Source: Eleginops maclovinus
Taxonomy: Eukaryota; Chordata; Actinopteri; Perciformes; Eleginopidae
Direction of reading: 5' to 3'
Length of the DNA stretch: 64,000 nt
Assembly (NCBI RefSeq): GCF_036324505.1
Contig: NC_086366.1
Span: 15,253,427-15,317,426, forward strand
Program-made: the position numbers and the translations under genes
Notes under the pieces: generated by a model
Told to the model about the DNA's origin: nothing
Seen by the model: only the letters and a program-made list of their open reading frames with translations
Databases searched by the model: none
Part shown: piece after piece, positions 1-33,778 of the stretch
Numbering within the stretch: the first letter of the stretch is position 1
Layout: every line of letters begins with the position of its first letter

Positions 1-1098
1 AGGTAATGGTGGAACAAAGCAAAGTACTTAAAATATTAATTGTCGTGCAGTTATCAGTTTTACATTTAGACACAATATCCTACAATTTGTAACACAGCAC
101 TCAGATCATTTTAGCCACCTTCTAACGGCTTCTATCAGTGACACCTACAATATATCTCTTCATTTGCATGATGATGTCTCCAGGAAAATACCAAGGACGA
201 CAGACAAGCACAGTCTAACCACAGCACAGTGGTTTCAAACCAGAGTGGTGAGGTTTAAAAACTCTCGATGGGCAGATGTTCTTCACATAGCCAACTTTCT
301 TTAGGTGGTACAGAGTGGAAGGGAGTGAGAAATAAGAAAGCATCCTTTCATCCAGAGGAGGGATAAAAATGAGACAAGAATACCAAGAGCATGAAAAATC
401 TGAAATAGGCCAGAGAGCAGAAAACGAAAAGAAGAAGACTGTGGAAAGCACACTGTGGAGTAGACAGTGAAAAATGGGACGCAAAAAGAGCTATTGGAAA
501 GATTTTGATCAGACTGGTCATGACATTTTATCACATGATGGCAAAAATACTGTAGGTAACAACTCATCACGCTGTAAAACGATCTTGATCTGGCTCTGCT
601 TGTACACTGTCACATTTGTCCACAGTGCAAGTATAAAACACATTTCTGGCATGCAGACATATCGGTCTGATCAGTCAAACACATAAGGTGTTAGCCTTCA
701 TGCCTCCAACAACAAGATTAGTCTCACCTTGCTGCTCCCCTCTCATCTCCTCTCCATATTCCTTCCCCTCATTCCTGTCACACTGTCATTTCTTTGTACC
801 ACCGCCCTCATTCTCACTTCCCAATTTCTTACAAAAGCCACCCTATTCAATCCTCCTTCCTAAACTCACCCTTTAGTTGCATGTGGCATTACTTAAAACA
901 GCACTCAGAGATGAACAACATACTTTAACTTTTCAGAATTCATGTTTCTCAGGATTTTGTTGTTTAAAAAAGGGGGTTGATAGAAATGCTCGTTTATTGT
1001 TACATTTTCATTAAAAGAAAGAGATTGTAGGCAGTGATATGGGGTAAGATGAAAAGCAAGAGAAATTGAGAATTTGGTGAAATAGGGGAGAAAAATAC
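1..1098. other. plch1 intron, left edge of window
   Basis: This is the part of the intron that follows the last visible plch1 exon (minus strand). The next expected exon, leading into the catalytic X domain, is not in these bases on either strand, so it lies beyond the window edge. The short open frames here have no recognisable domain and no paired splice sites. A pyrimidine-rich stretch occupies about 719-860. Confidence 0.6.
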
Positions 1099-21237
<20,139 letters not shown>

Positions 21238-21650
21238 TTAGGACTAGAGTTGTTGGTCTCACAAGGTCCCTCCATGCGTTATGGACATTTTTATCTCCTA
21301 ATTGCAGCGGTTAGAAAAAGCGTCGAGACCTGCACGAGTAGTTCATTTCTGCACGATGATTGTACGCTCACATGAGACTCGCCATGATGGTAGAGTGTCG
21401 CTTTTTTTTTCACAAAAAGAGCCGAGACACAAACTGCACCTCAGCACCTGCCTTCCCTGAACGATCTGCGGAGTGGATTCATCAAAGCGCTCACATCCAC
21501 AGCCGCTGCGCGCACAGCCTCTCTCCTCTCTCCAGGCGCAACACAGAAACGATAAGCCGATTTCTCACACGCTCGTTGGACCGACGGGGAGTGTTTGTTA
21601 ATAAGCAAGAGCTTTAGACTGTCGTGGAGTAGGGGAGTGTGAATGATAAC
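21238..21650 (-). promoter_or_regulatory. Probable plch1 proximal promoter / 5' UTR
   Basis: This patch is clearly richer in G+C and CpG than the surrounding introns (CTGCGCGCACAG, AGCGCTCAC, GGACCGACGGGGAG) and lies immediately upstream of the canonical plch1 start. No TATA box is obvious. Exact start sites cannot be read from sequence alone. Confidence 0.5.
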
Positions 21651-22225
21651 GCACAGAGTAGTGGCTTAAACAACCAAAGTTGGCCATTTCATCAGCTTTG
21701 CCCGACAGTCCGGTTCAGCTGTTTGGCGACAGTTTGAATTCCCCTCCAAACTGATCTCGTGTCACATCCGTTTGTGCTAAGTTTTGTTTGTTTGTTTGTT
21801 TTTTTGTTTTTGCTCAGTTATTCCTCGGTGTGCATCTGTATACAAAACACTGTCACCACTGCGCAGGGGTGCCAGTGCTATGACCCACATTGCGGTGTGT
21901 CTTTCGTTTTAATGCCTCCACAGAGACAGGCTTCATGGAATATTAGAGATTTTCTGCAGTGCACATACTTGGGCCCCGTCTCCCGAGGGAGGGAAAGAGA
22001 GACTTAAAGACTACGTTCTGTGTCAACATTCTTTAACAGGTTTAGCTTTGTAAGTTGTGTGTGAGTATGTTTTTTTATTTATTTTTATCCTCAAGTGTAT
22101 TCCCGTTAAATCAATTCCCTAATGAAAGTTTTGTCAATCTGAGGCTCCCAGATTAGTTTTGCTCATTGGTCCACATTAAAGCCATTCCATTTAGGATTGC
22201 AGGAGACAATTATGAAGTGATCAAG

Positions 22226-22379
<154 letters not shown>

Positions 22380-22479
22380 CAGGCAGCACTGAGGGTGACA
22401 CTGGTGATCAGACATATCTTGTTCCCCTTCAGACAGCACTAATCGATTAGGTAAGCTCTGCTTCAGTATGAACACTACT

Positions 22480-22711
<232 letters not shown>

Positions 22712-23396
22712 AAAGACTTGAAACAACTGTGAGGAAGGGAAAGAGTCAGAGAAGACCAAAAATGGTTCTGAGAGATAGGAAACTCCCATGAGGGAATGAA
22801 TACCCATAGAGATCAACAACATCTACAGTTTTTTTTACCTTTATCCCTCTGAAAACGTAGTGGCAGGATGAACATAACTGTATGGAATGTAGATTATTAT
22901 GTTATATTGTAAAAAATGTATTAGTGAGGGTGGAAAGGCGGTACAAGCTTACTTTTATGGGACTATCAAGGAATTTGCAATTTGTGCTCAGTAGGCTATT
23001 CATCTTAATTGTAACTAAATGAATTAACCACAGATGAAAGAAAAGTCAACTTTGCAACAGCGAGAAAAACATATGCTATTTATAAAAGGGAGAAAACGTG
23101 AATTTCCCATAAATGGGAAAATATCTTTATTTCTAAGAAAGATGAAGGGGAAACAGACAATTGTTTTCAGTCTCTGCATCAATCAGGTCAATCGATCATC
23201 CACAAAAGAGTACTGAAGCACTCAAGCCCGTTTTCAACTACAGTACACACAATATGTAGGGTTCGGATGTACACTGGATATAGTACTGTATGTGATGAAG
23301 CTTTAAGGGGTCGTTGTGCTGTAGGTGTGACAGCCACAGAGACATAGAGATGTGTTATGGAAGTGACTGTGTGGAACTTAACTTTCTCAGAACTGA

Positions 23397-23438
23397 TGTA
23401 ATTAATACAGTCATCAAAGTGATGTCTGTATTAATTAC
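23397..23438. repeat. Short perfect inverted repeat (hairpin)
   Basis: The arms TGTAATTAATACAG (23397-23410) and CTGTATTAATTACA (23425-23438) are perfect inverses around a 14-base spacer that itself holds TCATC/GATG, so the stem can extend further. It could be an old small MITE or a structured RNA element; function unknown. Confidence 0.6.
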
Positions 23439-23927
23439 ACCCTTTGAGATAATGAAGAATGAACTAGTTGCTGGGATTCATTGTATCTAATACAACATAC
23501 AGGCATGTGTCAGGGCACTCAAGGTGAAGCCTTGATTCCTTGTACATACATGGTCTCTCTTTTATCTTAAACTTTCCACTGTATGAGTACAAATATGTAT
23601 GAATCACCCATGAAGAGAAACAGGACACAAGTCAGGTGTTGCAATCCACACAGGTTTTGTATTTCCACTTAATAAACGCAATACCCATTATGAAGGATGA
23701 TCCGTCATGATCATGTCACACAATAATTCAGTGGCTTGCAGCACTTTTTGTGTCATCGTAAACAGGAATAACATTTTATGATGTCACAACACTGAATCTG
23801 CGTTTTAAATGCCTGAGTTTTTGAGGCACAATAGTGGAGATGAGTCTCCCCCTACTGTTCACTGCCATGATGTACAGTTATAAGAGAGAGCATACTATTG
23901 ATTATATTCTGTCCATGTGATATTTAC

Positions 23928-24049
23928 CATGAAAGGTGCTGTTGTCTGTCAGGAAGTGCCGGCGGTACTGAGGATCTCCTTTCCTGTTCGCCACCCTGGA
24001 GCTCATGGTAAGAGCCGCAGGGACACAGGGGGATGAAGAATTGGATGAC
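23928..24049 (-). CDS. plch1: plch1 alternative 5' exon
   Basis: On the minus strand: acceptor ttccttcttag, 43 bases, then ATG (24004-24006) AGCTCCAGG.., and donor CATG|GTAAAT. From that ATG it encodes MSSRVANRKGDPQYRRHFLT then DNSTFH, and its last G joins TG of the PH exon to give ..FH-VERCMSV. The frame stays open upstream of the ATG (..SSNSSSPCVPAALT), so it may be internal to a longer coding region beginning in the exon near 31.5 kb. It replaces the 14-residue canonical N-terminus. No ortholog was recalled for this peptide. Confidence 0.65.
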
Positions 24050-25245
24050 CTAAGAAGGAAAAAAGAGTATATTTGGTTGGCAAAACATTGGATTCAGGAA
24101 TTGAATAAATCTAAAAAGAAATCTTGATAAAAAACAAGGACGCATCACATGTCTTGTGCCTTGAGCTGAATTGCCTACTTTCTTGACAGTGTAACATAGT
24201 AACTATGAGGGGAAAAGTTAAAGATGTGTGAAAATGTGTGAATATGTTGGAATATGTATGTAGTATTATTTCTTTTAAATTACATAAGATACAGAAATGT
24301 TATGTAAAAATGAAAGTAGGAAATTCGATGCTAAACCATTAAAATTACGACAAAAAAAGAAGACTCATCATTATTAAGAGAAATTAATCAGCATTTATTT
24401 GCCTGACCTGCAATAAATAAATAAAAATACTGTAAGATGTTTTTCACACAAATTGCATTGTCAATTAAAGCAACAATTGTCTTCCTCCCTACCTTTCCTG
24501 TTTCAAACCAGATTCAGTATTTTAAAATGTTGTCTGATTAAAACGTGTCTTTGTTCTTGAGTTGATGCTAAAATATGTGTATTGTGTGTTGTCATGGATA
24601 GTCTGTTTGTTGTTTCTTGATTATTTTATGCACTGATTTTAAGATTTTAAACTGCAATGTCAATTTAATAATTTTGGAACAAGAAATTTCCATCAATGGA
24701 CTAATGTTGGAAATTAACTATTTGCACATACGGTACATTGAACAACACTTCTGCAACTGTATGATTTTGGAAATGTCTTTTCCTGTGGTAGTGGCAGAAA
24801 TATCACATCATTCACCTATTAACACACTTAACGTATATAGAGAGGTTCAGTTCTCTTCCAAAATGTTATTTGTATTGTGATCAAAATCAACATGTAATTG
24901 GATGAACTAAATAACAATCATAGCACATATCTATAGGTTATGCAACTCTTTGCTGTTTCTATACATCTCTGCCAAGAAAACTGGTTCTGATCCTCCTCTT
25001 TGCTAAACTGTCATACGGTTTTCGTTGTCAACCTTACATTTCTACATCTCTCTCCATGTGTTCTCATTTATCTTCCTTCTTTTTCTCCTTGCAATTATGA
25101 TCGGATTCCCGATTTTCCACTACTTCCTCCTGACTTTTCATTCCTACCTCGTCTACTGCCAGTTTCACTGCTGAGTGTTTCCCCACCTGTTGCTCATCTA
25201 TCCTCCTGTGATTTACTACTCCCCATTACAACTTCAGTCTCTCTC

Positions 25246-25419
<174 letters not shown>

Positions 25420-26519
25420 TATGTATAGATCTCGAAACATTTGGAGCCTCCGAGACAGTTATTGGCGTCTGGTGCCGACTGACCGGAGGTGAGGTGACTG
25501 TCTGGTCGAAAACCTAGAGCTCACGGGTCAGGTAACATTTAGCTGATAGAACTTTCCTGTGACTCTTCCACCACCTAACATTAACACACAGAAGCCTGAA
25601 GCGACCAGAGAGACAAAAACTTACTCATTCTGTTAATATGACACCCATGTGGTGGGGTATTAGTGTGTGAGAATGTAAACAGATAACTGTGACAAAAATG
25701 TATTTCCTTGGTTTTTAAATGAAATATAATTAAATGATCGGGAATCTCTGCTTCTCTTTCTTTAGTTTTAAATTAGATAAGTAATGTTTCCCACCTTTTG
25801 TTTTGAATAGTGTTACAATAGTCTGCAATTCAGTTTTATTATCAGTGATTAAATATTAGGCTGTACCCTGCTTGGTGTTGGTGTAGGAAGTTTAAGGAAT
25901 AAAAACAAATTAAAAAAACACCCTGCAAAAACTAAAACAAGACAAAGAGAATCCATCCAGAATGAAGGTTAAAAAATACCTTAAAGACGGGCTCTGCTGA
26001 GGTATGATCAGCGTTCTATGGTGCTTTGGTCGACAACCAAATACAGCTTTGACTTATTTTAAAATGTTCTTTTGAAAATGTGTGTGTTGCCTTAATGTTT
26101 TAGACATAGTAAGGCATCTAGGGTTTTTTATTCAAAGTCATCAAACTCTGCACTTTTGCCTGCAACACCTCTGAGCTGCTCTGAACTCTTGAGCCCGGCC
26201 CCTTGAGGTTCAATTACAGAATAGAAGTGTTTCTAAATGACTGTTTGTTTTCATAACAGAGTCCAAATTAGAGATAAGAGCTGAGCAGATGACTACAGAC
26301 ACCTTTTCAGCAGCTATAATGGCAAGCCAGGTCCTGGTAAAGCTAGATTACATTTTTTTGTCAAACTGCAAGAAGAAATTACCAGTATGTGCAAGTTAGC
26401 GAGTTTTACCATTACTACACAAAGCACTACAGCAAAGATGATCAGAGATCAGACAGTGGGTGGAATGCTGATGCATTTAATTTTAAAATCATAAATATAT
26501 GCCATTATTACCAAATCGA

Positions 26520-26780
26520 AGGAATCGTTCAACAATTTTGTAAACATTTTTGCTGAGAGCTAGATGAAGAGACTGTTACCACTCATGTGTTTCTTTTAAA
26601 TTTGAAGATACATGGACAGCAATGTGTAAGCTCTGCAGTAGTTTCAAACATCGTTAATAGTTGTTTTTTTTAAGTTAGAATTTTTTTTTTTTGTTTCCCA
26701 AAATACGGCGCCCCCCATGGATGGATGCGCCCTTAGCATTCGCCTATACTCCCTACGCCCAGGGCCGGTCCTGCTGGTAC
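26520..26780 (-). mobile_element. hAT-like non-autonomous element remnant
   Basis: The right boundary read on the minus strand is CAGGACCGGCCCTGGGCGTA then GGGAGTATAGGCGAATGC and a T/A-rich tract, resembling the CAGGGCCGGCCC termini of fish hAT-type elements. Leftward, GAGAGCTAGATGAAGAGACT resembles a common fish dispersed repeat. The opposite terminus was not located. Family naming is from memory. Confidence 0.4.
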
Positions 26781-29700
26781 GTGTGTTTGTTTTTTTGCCG
26801 TTAAATAAAATCAGGCTAGCTGTTTCCCGGTTTGTAGTCTCAAGTCTATATTTGTTCTAATTCGCAACTGTATCCACTATGGTTAGTGAAAATCGAATAA
26901 CCCCTTTGGAAAATAACTTTATTTTACAGATTTTTATACTGCAGCTTACCTGGGTGATGCTGCTAGCTGTAGCTTAATATATGGACAGAGTGCTATTGAC
27001 ATTGTTATCTAAACTTCCTCAAGAAAGCAATTAGCACTAAAAATGTTCATCTATTCCTCCAATAATAGCAAAAAGGATATTAAAAAATTAACAAATGGTG
27101 GATAAATCAAAGCTGTACGAAAGAGTGTGTCAGTGCATGTAACACAAGTTGGTAAACTGACTCTTCCTCTTCTGACTGTGTGTAACAATAGAAGCCTTCT
27201 CATCTATAACATGGGCCAAACCTCAGGGGGAAACCGCCTGCTCTTTACAATCAGGCTATATGGGAGAGAAAGCTGTATGAAAATAAATGTTGCACTGCCA
27301 GACTGCCTGATGAGCCACTCTGTCTCATGCCCTGGCAGGAAGTAGGTTGAGGATGCCCCCAAGTTAAAAGTTTTGTTGAAGTAGATATTTTAATGAAACA
27401 GAAATAATACAATATGAAACATGTGGTTGCAGCATTTTAGTACATACATTTTTCCTGTCTGCCTGCATGTTGTCTGATATGATAGGTATTCTTTCTTTTA
27501 TACAGGCTGTTGAAGATACAGTGCTTATACAGGATATTTGTTTTTTTATGAGCAAAATTAACATTGGTGTTTTCCATAGCATCCCTTTAACTACAAGGTA
27601 ATAATGTGTTTTGAAAGCATGCCTTTAGCACAATTTTTGCAACAAAAAAAAAAACATGGATTAAGGGACAAACACAAACCCTTAAATGTTTTTTTAAGCG
27701 TCGGACTGTTGACAATTTAAATGACCACATGTTTTAGGCCTTTATGTGCAAGACAGTTGAGATCCAATAAAATGTAATTGGATTGTTAAAGTAAAGCTAT
27801 GCCTAATCAAATTGATTCAATTATTGCTCAACACTTTGTGGGTTAGAAGTCCAGTGATTTAAGTTGGCACAAAAGTAACATTTTCTGTGACAGCTCAACA
27901 AATCCAAGTAAAAGGATTTACAAGGAACACTTTTATGTCTAACATTAGTCAAAATTTAAACTTCAATTTGATTTTGAAAGTCTGCTTGTCTGCTTAACTG
28001 TTTGTCTGATAGCTCTTTTTATTTTCCTTGGACTGTTAACATTATAATAGAAATGATGTCCAAAACTATGAGCATGATCCAAGTTGAAATAAACCATAAT
28101 CTACCATGGGGTTGTTTAATATTAATTAGACATGTGGCATGGCAGGAATTATCCCTCATATATGCATCTATCAATGTGACAAGGGCCTGTCATGACACAC
28201 AGACACAAAGAGAGCAGCATCTGTCGCCCTATATTTACACATCCCAAAGACCAATCTATTTAGACATGAATATTTAGATGCACAAGGATTTATTTGATCT
28301 AACCAGCTGCCATAAATGAGAGAGGTTATTGACCAATATGAGAATTGTATTTAAAACTGCAGCTATGGTTATTGCCTAAGGTTATGGCTATATTAAGCAC
28401 AAATAAAGGCTAAAACGATTCACTCACTTCACTGCAAGTCAACTGGGATGGATGAGGATCTTAATGGCCATCAGGCTGATATACAGAGTCAATGAGTAGC
28501 TTTTAATTGCTGGTTAAGCAGTTATTGGAAGGAGGGTAAACAGTCTTGGTATGCTGATGGCTAGACAGATGGTTTCCAAACAACATGAGTGGACTCTAAC
28601 TCACTGATCTACGGGACTTTGTTAAAGGATCTTAATGAACACGAACTACATGTTCCTTAAAGGAAAACACTACAGTTGAATAGGATTAAAATGTTCAACT
28701 ATGAGATATCACTGTGAAACGTACCCAGTTGATAACAGGCATTAAGATAATTGTTTGAATGTTTTATATTGGAATGGGCAAATGAGGCTTTAATATATTA
28801 GTGCTTATATCTATTCAGTTTGGACATACAACTGAAGATTAGAGGAAGGCAAGTTTCACATCATTGTTAAAGTTTGTTGATTTACCAGGGTCAAATATTT
28901 TTACAGAGAAAATGTTGGATATCTTTTTACATCACATAGATCATAAAACTACTAATGTAATGAATTATATCGGTAGGCCTAAGACTCAAAAACTTTGAGA
29001 AAAGAGCCTTAAAATATGTGTATTGTAAAACTCAACACAGGTTGCCACACTCTAAAGATTAATAGGGTAAACAATATATACATTATTTATCACCATAAAA
29101 GTATATGTGTTATTAAGTTTGTGATTAGCCAATCAAACACATTTTTCTTACTATTGGTTGATAGTAAGATTATTTTATTGATTAATCAGATTATTGGTTT
29201 TATGTGAAGTTCAAAACCCAAATATATTCCATTTATATAAGCTATGAACTGAGAAGGCAGCACATCTTCAAATTTGGGAAGCTGAAACATGAGATGTTCG
29301 TCTGGGAAAATTATTACAAAAATAATTGCATTTCAAAGTTGCTGAACATCATTTAACTCATCATTTCTGCCCTTCAGCTATAGCATGTTTACGAGCTTAA
29401 GAGGAAGGAAGTGGAAGTTGTAACATATAAATTATCCAGTCGATCCAGTTTCAGCAGGCCTTTGACCTGATAAGGAAACAGAGTGACCCTTGAGGCAGCG
29501 AGGTTACTGAGGGGTGAGAGTTGTTACAGAGGGGCACTGAGGTTATCTGAGCTCAACAGCAGACTCTGTTTTACGGGTGAAACCACTCAAAACTGTGGGA
29601 CTCTTATCTGCACAAGAGATGTGTACAAACTGATCCACTGTCCTTGTTTAAATCCAAAATATATTTCTTGAGATCTGTTATGTGAAATTGAGCGCCCATT

Positions 29701-30496
29701 TGATGAGAATGTTTTTGCAAGTACATTTTGTAATTGTTTTTAAGAATAAAAACAAGTCCATCTATTTGAGAAGAAAATCCTGTCTTCAGTGCTAAAATAT
29801 CAACTAAACTGCATTTTTTGGAGGGATAAAAAATTTAAGATCTCAATGTTATTCAAAATGTTTACTTTTTTGCATCTGCACATGTGGGTGGTAGAACTAG
29901 TGTGTCTGGTGGGGTCATCTTGCTTTACTGTGAAATTGAGGGGTTGGTAAGGTCATTAGTCAAGCCTTCAGATCTATTTCAAAAAGAGGCAGCCCCTCAT
30001 CCCTACCGCGTGTTCCTATCTTTTACTTTTACTCTCAGGTTTTAGACTCAAACTTTGCTTAATGTGTTGAATTTCTGCTGGATTGAGCACTGAGATTATA
30101 AAACATTGAAAAGGGAGTCTAATACAGTTTCCCATGTCTGTAACGAAAATGAGTTAGTGCGTAGTAGGCCTCTGACATGGAGTACAGAAGCATGGAGTTA
30201 TAACTTGTTTCTGTCTTTTACCTTCAGATACATTTAAACTCACATAGACACCACACGTTTGGTTCATTCAATCCCAATGTAGTGGCCCCTCATTCCCCCA
30301 CCCTCCCGCTCCACCAAATAAACTTCAAATATTCATGAGGGATCACAACGCCCACAAAGAGTCATGTTCCCGCTCCTACAACTCTACACCAGCAAGCCGA
30401 TACACTGTTCACAATACTTCAAGTCACATAATAACAAGGGAGTCACTTTACTGCTGATGCATTCCTCCAGTCAAACCCCCCAGACACCCCCCCCCC

Positions 30497-30521
30497 ACAC
30501 ACACACACACACACACACACA
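30497..30521. repeat. (CA)n short microsatellite
   Basis: About twelve CA units preceded by a run of ten C residues (30487-30496). Confidence 0.9.
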
Positions 30522-31543
30522 GTGCATGTGGGGGTGTGATGGACAAGCTACATCTTATAGTTGATTATTTGTTTATTGTGACAGCAGGTAAAATCAAATA
30601 TTATCATTTGGATAAAGTTCAATTGAAAACTGCAAACTGCACAAAATAAAACCAGTGTGTTTGGACCTGAGTCATTTATGTCCATACCAATTTATAAATA
30701 AGCTTCACCAACACTGCCTGACAAAGATTCTCCTTGTATGAGATGTTGACAACAGTTTGTAATGTTTATCAGGCAAGAAAAAAGATGGAGTTACATTTAG
30801 GCTTCGTAGGAGTGTATTCTGGTGAGTGTCACACCAGATCCCTGTCTCTTTAAATGTCTTTGTCTTTCACAGCCAGGCAGCTACACACAACCACTCAAAT
30901 CAAATCAAAAAATCCCCAAGGACCCAGCTCTCGGACGGGGGAGTGCCCCATCTCTTTCTCTCTGAGGATGGCTACCGGCTGAGTGTAATAAAGGCCTTTG
31001 TTATGCTGCCCTGCTGCAAATCTCTGTTGTTAAAGCTCAGTGGGAAGGAGCATGACAAAGTTAAACACATGCAGCCGAAAATATTTTATCAATCACACAG
31101 ATTAACTATTGATTCTAGTAGAAACACAAGCCAAAGAACATGACAAATATGTATACCTGACCACATCAGGTTAGGCAATTTTTGGTTGTCAAATTGATCA
31201 AAGAATAGAAAGTGTTTTAAACCTGATTGCATGTCGCTTAACTGGAGTGATACAAAACAGATAAGGATTGAAAAGTCTTAAGTTTCTATATTGCAGAGTC
31301 TGTGTCCAGGTCATTTTTTAGTTCATGTTCCAGGCACACAGCTTAAGCAGGTGCACAACTGCCTGGATACTGCATACAGTATCCTACCAACAGTACATTT
31401 AAAGTGACAGCTAACTGTATGCAAATTGCCATAGTCAGAAAAGTGTAGTTAAGTTCCACAAAACAGGCTTTTTAAATTAGGAAAATGAACCTTGTGAGTT
31501 ATGTCATGCTAAAGATGAAATCAAGCATCACAGGCTTACTTAC

Positions 31544-31637
31544 TTCAGTTTCAGATTCTGAAACCACGTTGTCAGCTTCTTCACAAAATCTTGCCACTTT
31601 CTCCAGAACAGTACTCCATCAGGCTCTTGACATCCAT
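31544..31637 (-). CDS. plch1: Candidate upstream first exon of long plch1 transcript
   Basis: On the minus strand the segment ends with a strong donor, CTGAA|GTAAGTAAG. Read in the frame that stays open across the join to 24049, it gives ..EPDGVLFWRKWQDFVKKL, then TTWFQNLKLK continuing into SSNSSSP. That frame lacks an ATG before a stop near 31720. The ATG with good context at 31635-31637 (GCCATGG) is in another frame and stops after 18 codons. So this is either 5' UTR with a short upstream ORF or a coding exon with an unseen start. The upstream boundary is uncertain. Confidence 0.4.
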
Positions 31638-31649
31638 GGCACAGGACAC

Positions 31650-33422
31650 AGGCGTAACATAAGTCAGAGTTAGTCCCAGCAGTGTGGTTTCCAGAGAAAA
31701 TCTCCCAACAACTTCACTAGCGTGGGCAAGTACCCTCCACTACATCAAGCACTGTGTCCTTTCAAAAGACTAGTGTGGGACCAGTGGATTTTTGGAAAAA
31801 CGTGGACTGGAATTTTGGAGTGGACTACATTTAAAACGAAGACAAGAGAGATGGATTAGTCATTCATTCAGATCTTCCATTCAACACAAGGAACAAAAAG
31901 AGAAAACAGCATGATTAAATTCTTTATGAGACATAAAGATAATCTGATATTTATATTACCCTACCAGTGTGACAATGATTCTTTCTTTTAATTAAATGAA
32001 ATGTTGATGACACTATACTATTTGTCATTGTATTTATTTTGTTGATAATTCTAACAGTCATCATTTTCCACAGTAGTATTCGGAAATGACGAGGAAGCAA
32101 GTTGTCCTAAATCCTCTTTCAAAGTTCAAACTGTTTTCAGATTTGCTTTTAATAATCTTCATCTGCTCCTTTAGGTTCATTAACTTTAAGATTACATTTG
32201 GAGAAATGGTGAGCTATATAATTATACAGTATGGCAGGTGACCATGCAAAACATCAATGCCCTTATGTAACATTCAAATAATGATCAATAATTGCACTCA
32301 ATAAGTTTAAACAAAAGATGCTGCCACATATTACACAAACACATGTGAACATCTTCAGGAACATAAATGTTTCTTTGTAAACTCCAGCTTCAAAAAGTGT
32401 GCTCTGCCTTCCCCATGTTGTCTTTCTCAGCCATGGTTTCCCTCCCACTCCGCCCCCAGTGACAGTTCAAAGTCTGGCAGCAACAGCCATCCGCCTGAAA
32501 TGCACCTTACAATTTAAACCAGCCCACCAATCACAAGCCTCTTGGGCCGAAACAGTCGCTAGTACCATTTGCACAACAAAAGAGAGCTGATTCATCAACC
32601 CCCCCCACTACCCTTCTTCGCTCCCTTTCCCTTCCCCGTGACTCCTCCTCTACTGCCTTTGTGTTCGGACCCAAAATCCCCTTCTGCCCCAGCGACCCTC
32701 CTTCCCTGCACTAATCTCCTTGAGCCCATTGGGTTGACTGCTTCAGTGCCACCTCTCACTGCACAGAGACCCCCACAGGACACACATCACAGTCTAGCTT
32801 CATTTGAAGGCCCTCCTCCTCCTTCTGCTCCTTAGCCGTGCATGGATGAAGCATGGACCGCACCACAGCACATGGAAGCACAAGGTGTAACTTTGGCAGT
32901 GGTTTTGTACTGCAAAAAATAATGACAATCACGTGAGGTAATACCGGACACACAGGACATTTTCTTTTTTTGAGATAATATATGTTGAAAATCTATTTAT
33001 TAAAATCATAATTTAGTTTTTGTCATACATTTCTGCCATGATGCCATTATAACTTAGGGGCATACTCTCATTTCTGTTCTATTTCAGTGCCCAGCTCCTC
33101 ACGTTACAGCTAAAAGGGCCTTCTTTGTAGGTACTTAAAGACCCCCACACATACTCGCAACATGTAAGGCTCCCATGGGGTTTGAGGGCGGCCAATGTAG
33201 AGTTTGGCCTTTGCTTCGCTTTGTATTTCACATATAGTGTTTCTATAGCAACAGTAAGAGGGACCGGTGGACCCCCCTCTCCATTTTGAACACCATCAAC
33301 ATACCCCGCCCCTGCCGTGTAATTAGTGTGGTGTCCAACACACCCCAACAGCAGGATGTGCTTGAATGTGTTTTAATGGGGTAAGTGAAAGCAAAGGGAT
33401 TCATATCTGGGTATGGGATATA
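31650..33422. other. Interval between plch1 5' end and C3orf33-like 3' end
   Basis: No gene was recognised. At 32400-32830 the plus strand is strikingly C-rich (proline-rich frames, CCCCCC runs) and contains a CCAAT motif near 32525; it could be upstream promoter sequence for plch1, whose longest 5' exon lies about 0.8 kb away. The 3' end of the C3orf33-like transcript also falls somewhere left of 33778. Confidence 0.4.
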
Positions 33423-33552
33423 CAGTGGGGCAAAAAAGTATTTAGTCAGCCACCAATTGTGCAAGTTCTCCCATTTAAAAAGATGAGAGAGGCCTGTAAT
33501 TTTTATCATAGGTATACCTCAACTATGAGAGACAAAATGAGAAAAAAAAATG
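33423..33552 (+). mobile_element. Solo terminal inverted repeat of a Tc1-like element
   Basis: Begins CAGTGGGGCAAAAAAGTATT after TA (33421-33422) and runs about 130 bp, matching the TIR of the Tc1-like element at 50826-52429. It shares ATAAAAATTACA-type (inverted) and TATACCTCAACTATG variants with that element's right end rather than its left. No second end is present nearby, so the rest has been lost. It lies about 230 bp beyond the stop codon of the C3orf33-like gene. Confidence 0.8.
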
Positions 33553-33778
33553 GAATATGTGACTGTTACTGTTTTCACCTGTAACTGTTTTCAACTGATC
33601 AAAGCAATAATTGGTATATCTGTCTCAAATGACAAATCAGAGATGGATAACATGTAACCCGGTGAGTCTTTTTATATATATTAGGGGACAAAACAAGGGA
33701 TACAGTAAAAAAATGACTGTGTGTTGTCTCGTTTTGATTCAAATAATTTGCCTTTCAATGTCAAAGTCACTTGGTGCA

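Noticed and set aside
32569..32835. 88-codon proline-rich ORF
   Set aside because: A product of C-rich sequence; no splice context or recognisable domain. Kept only as possible promoter sequence.
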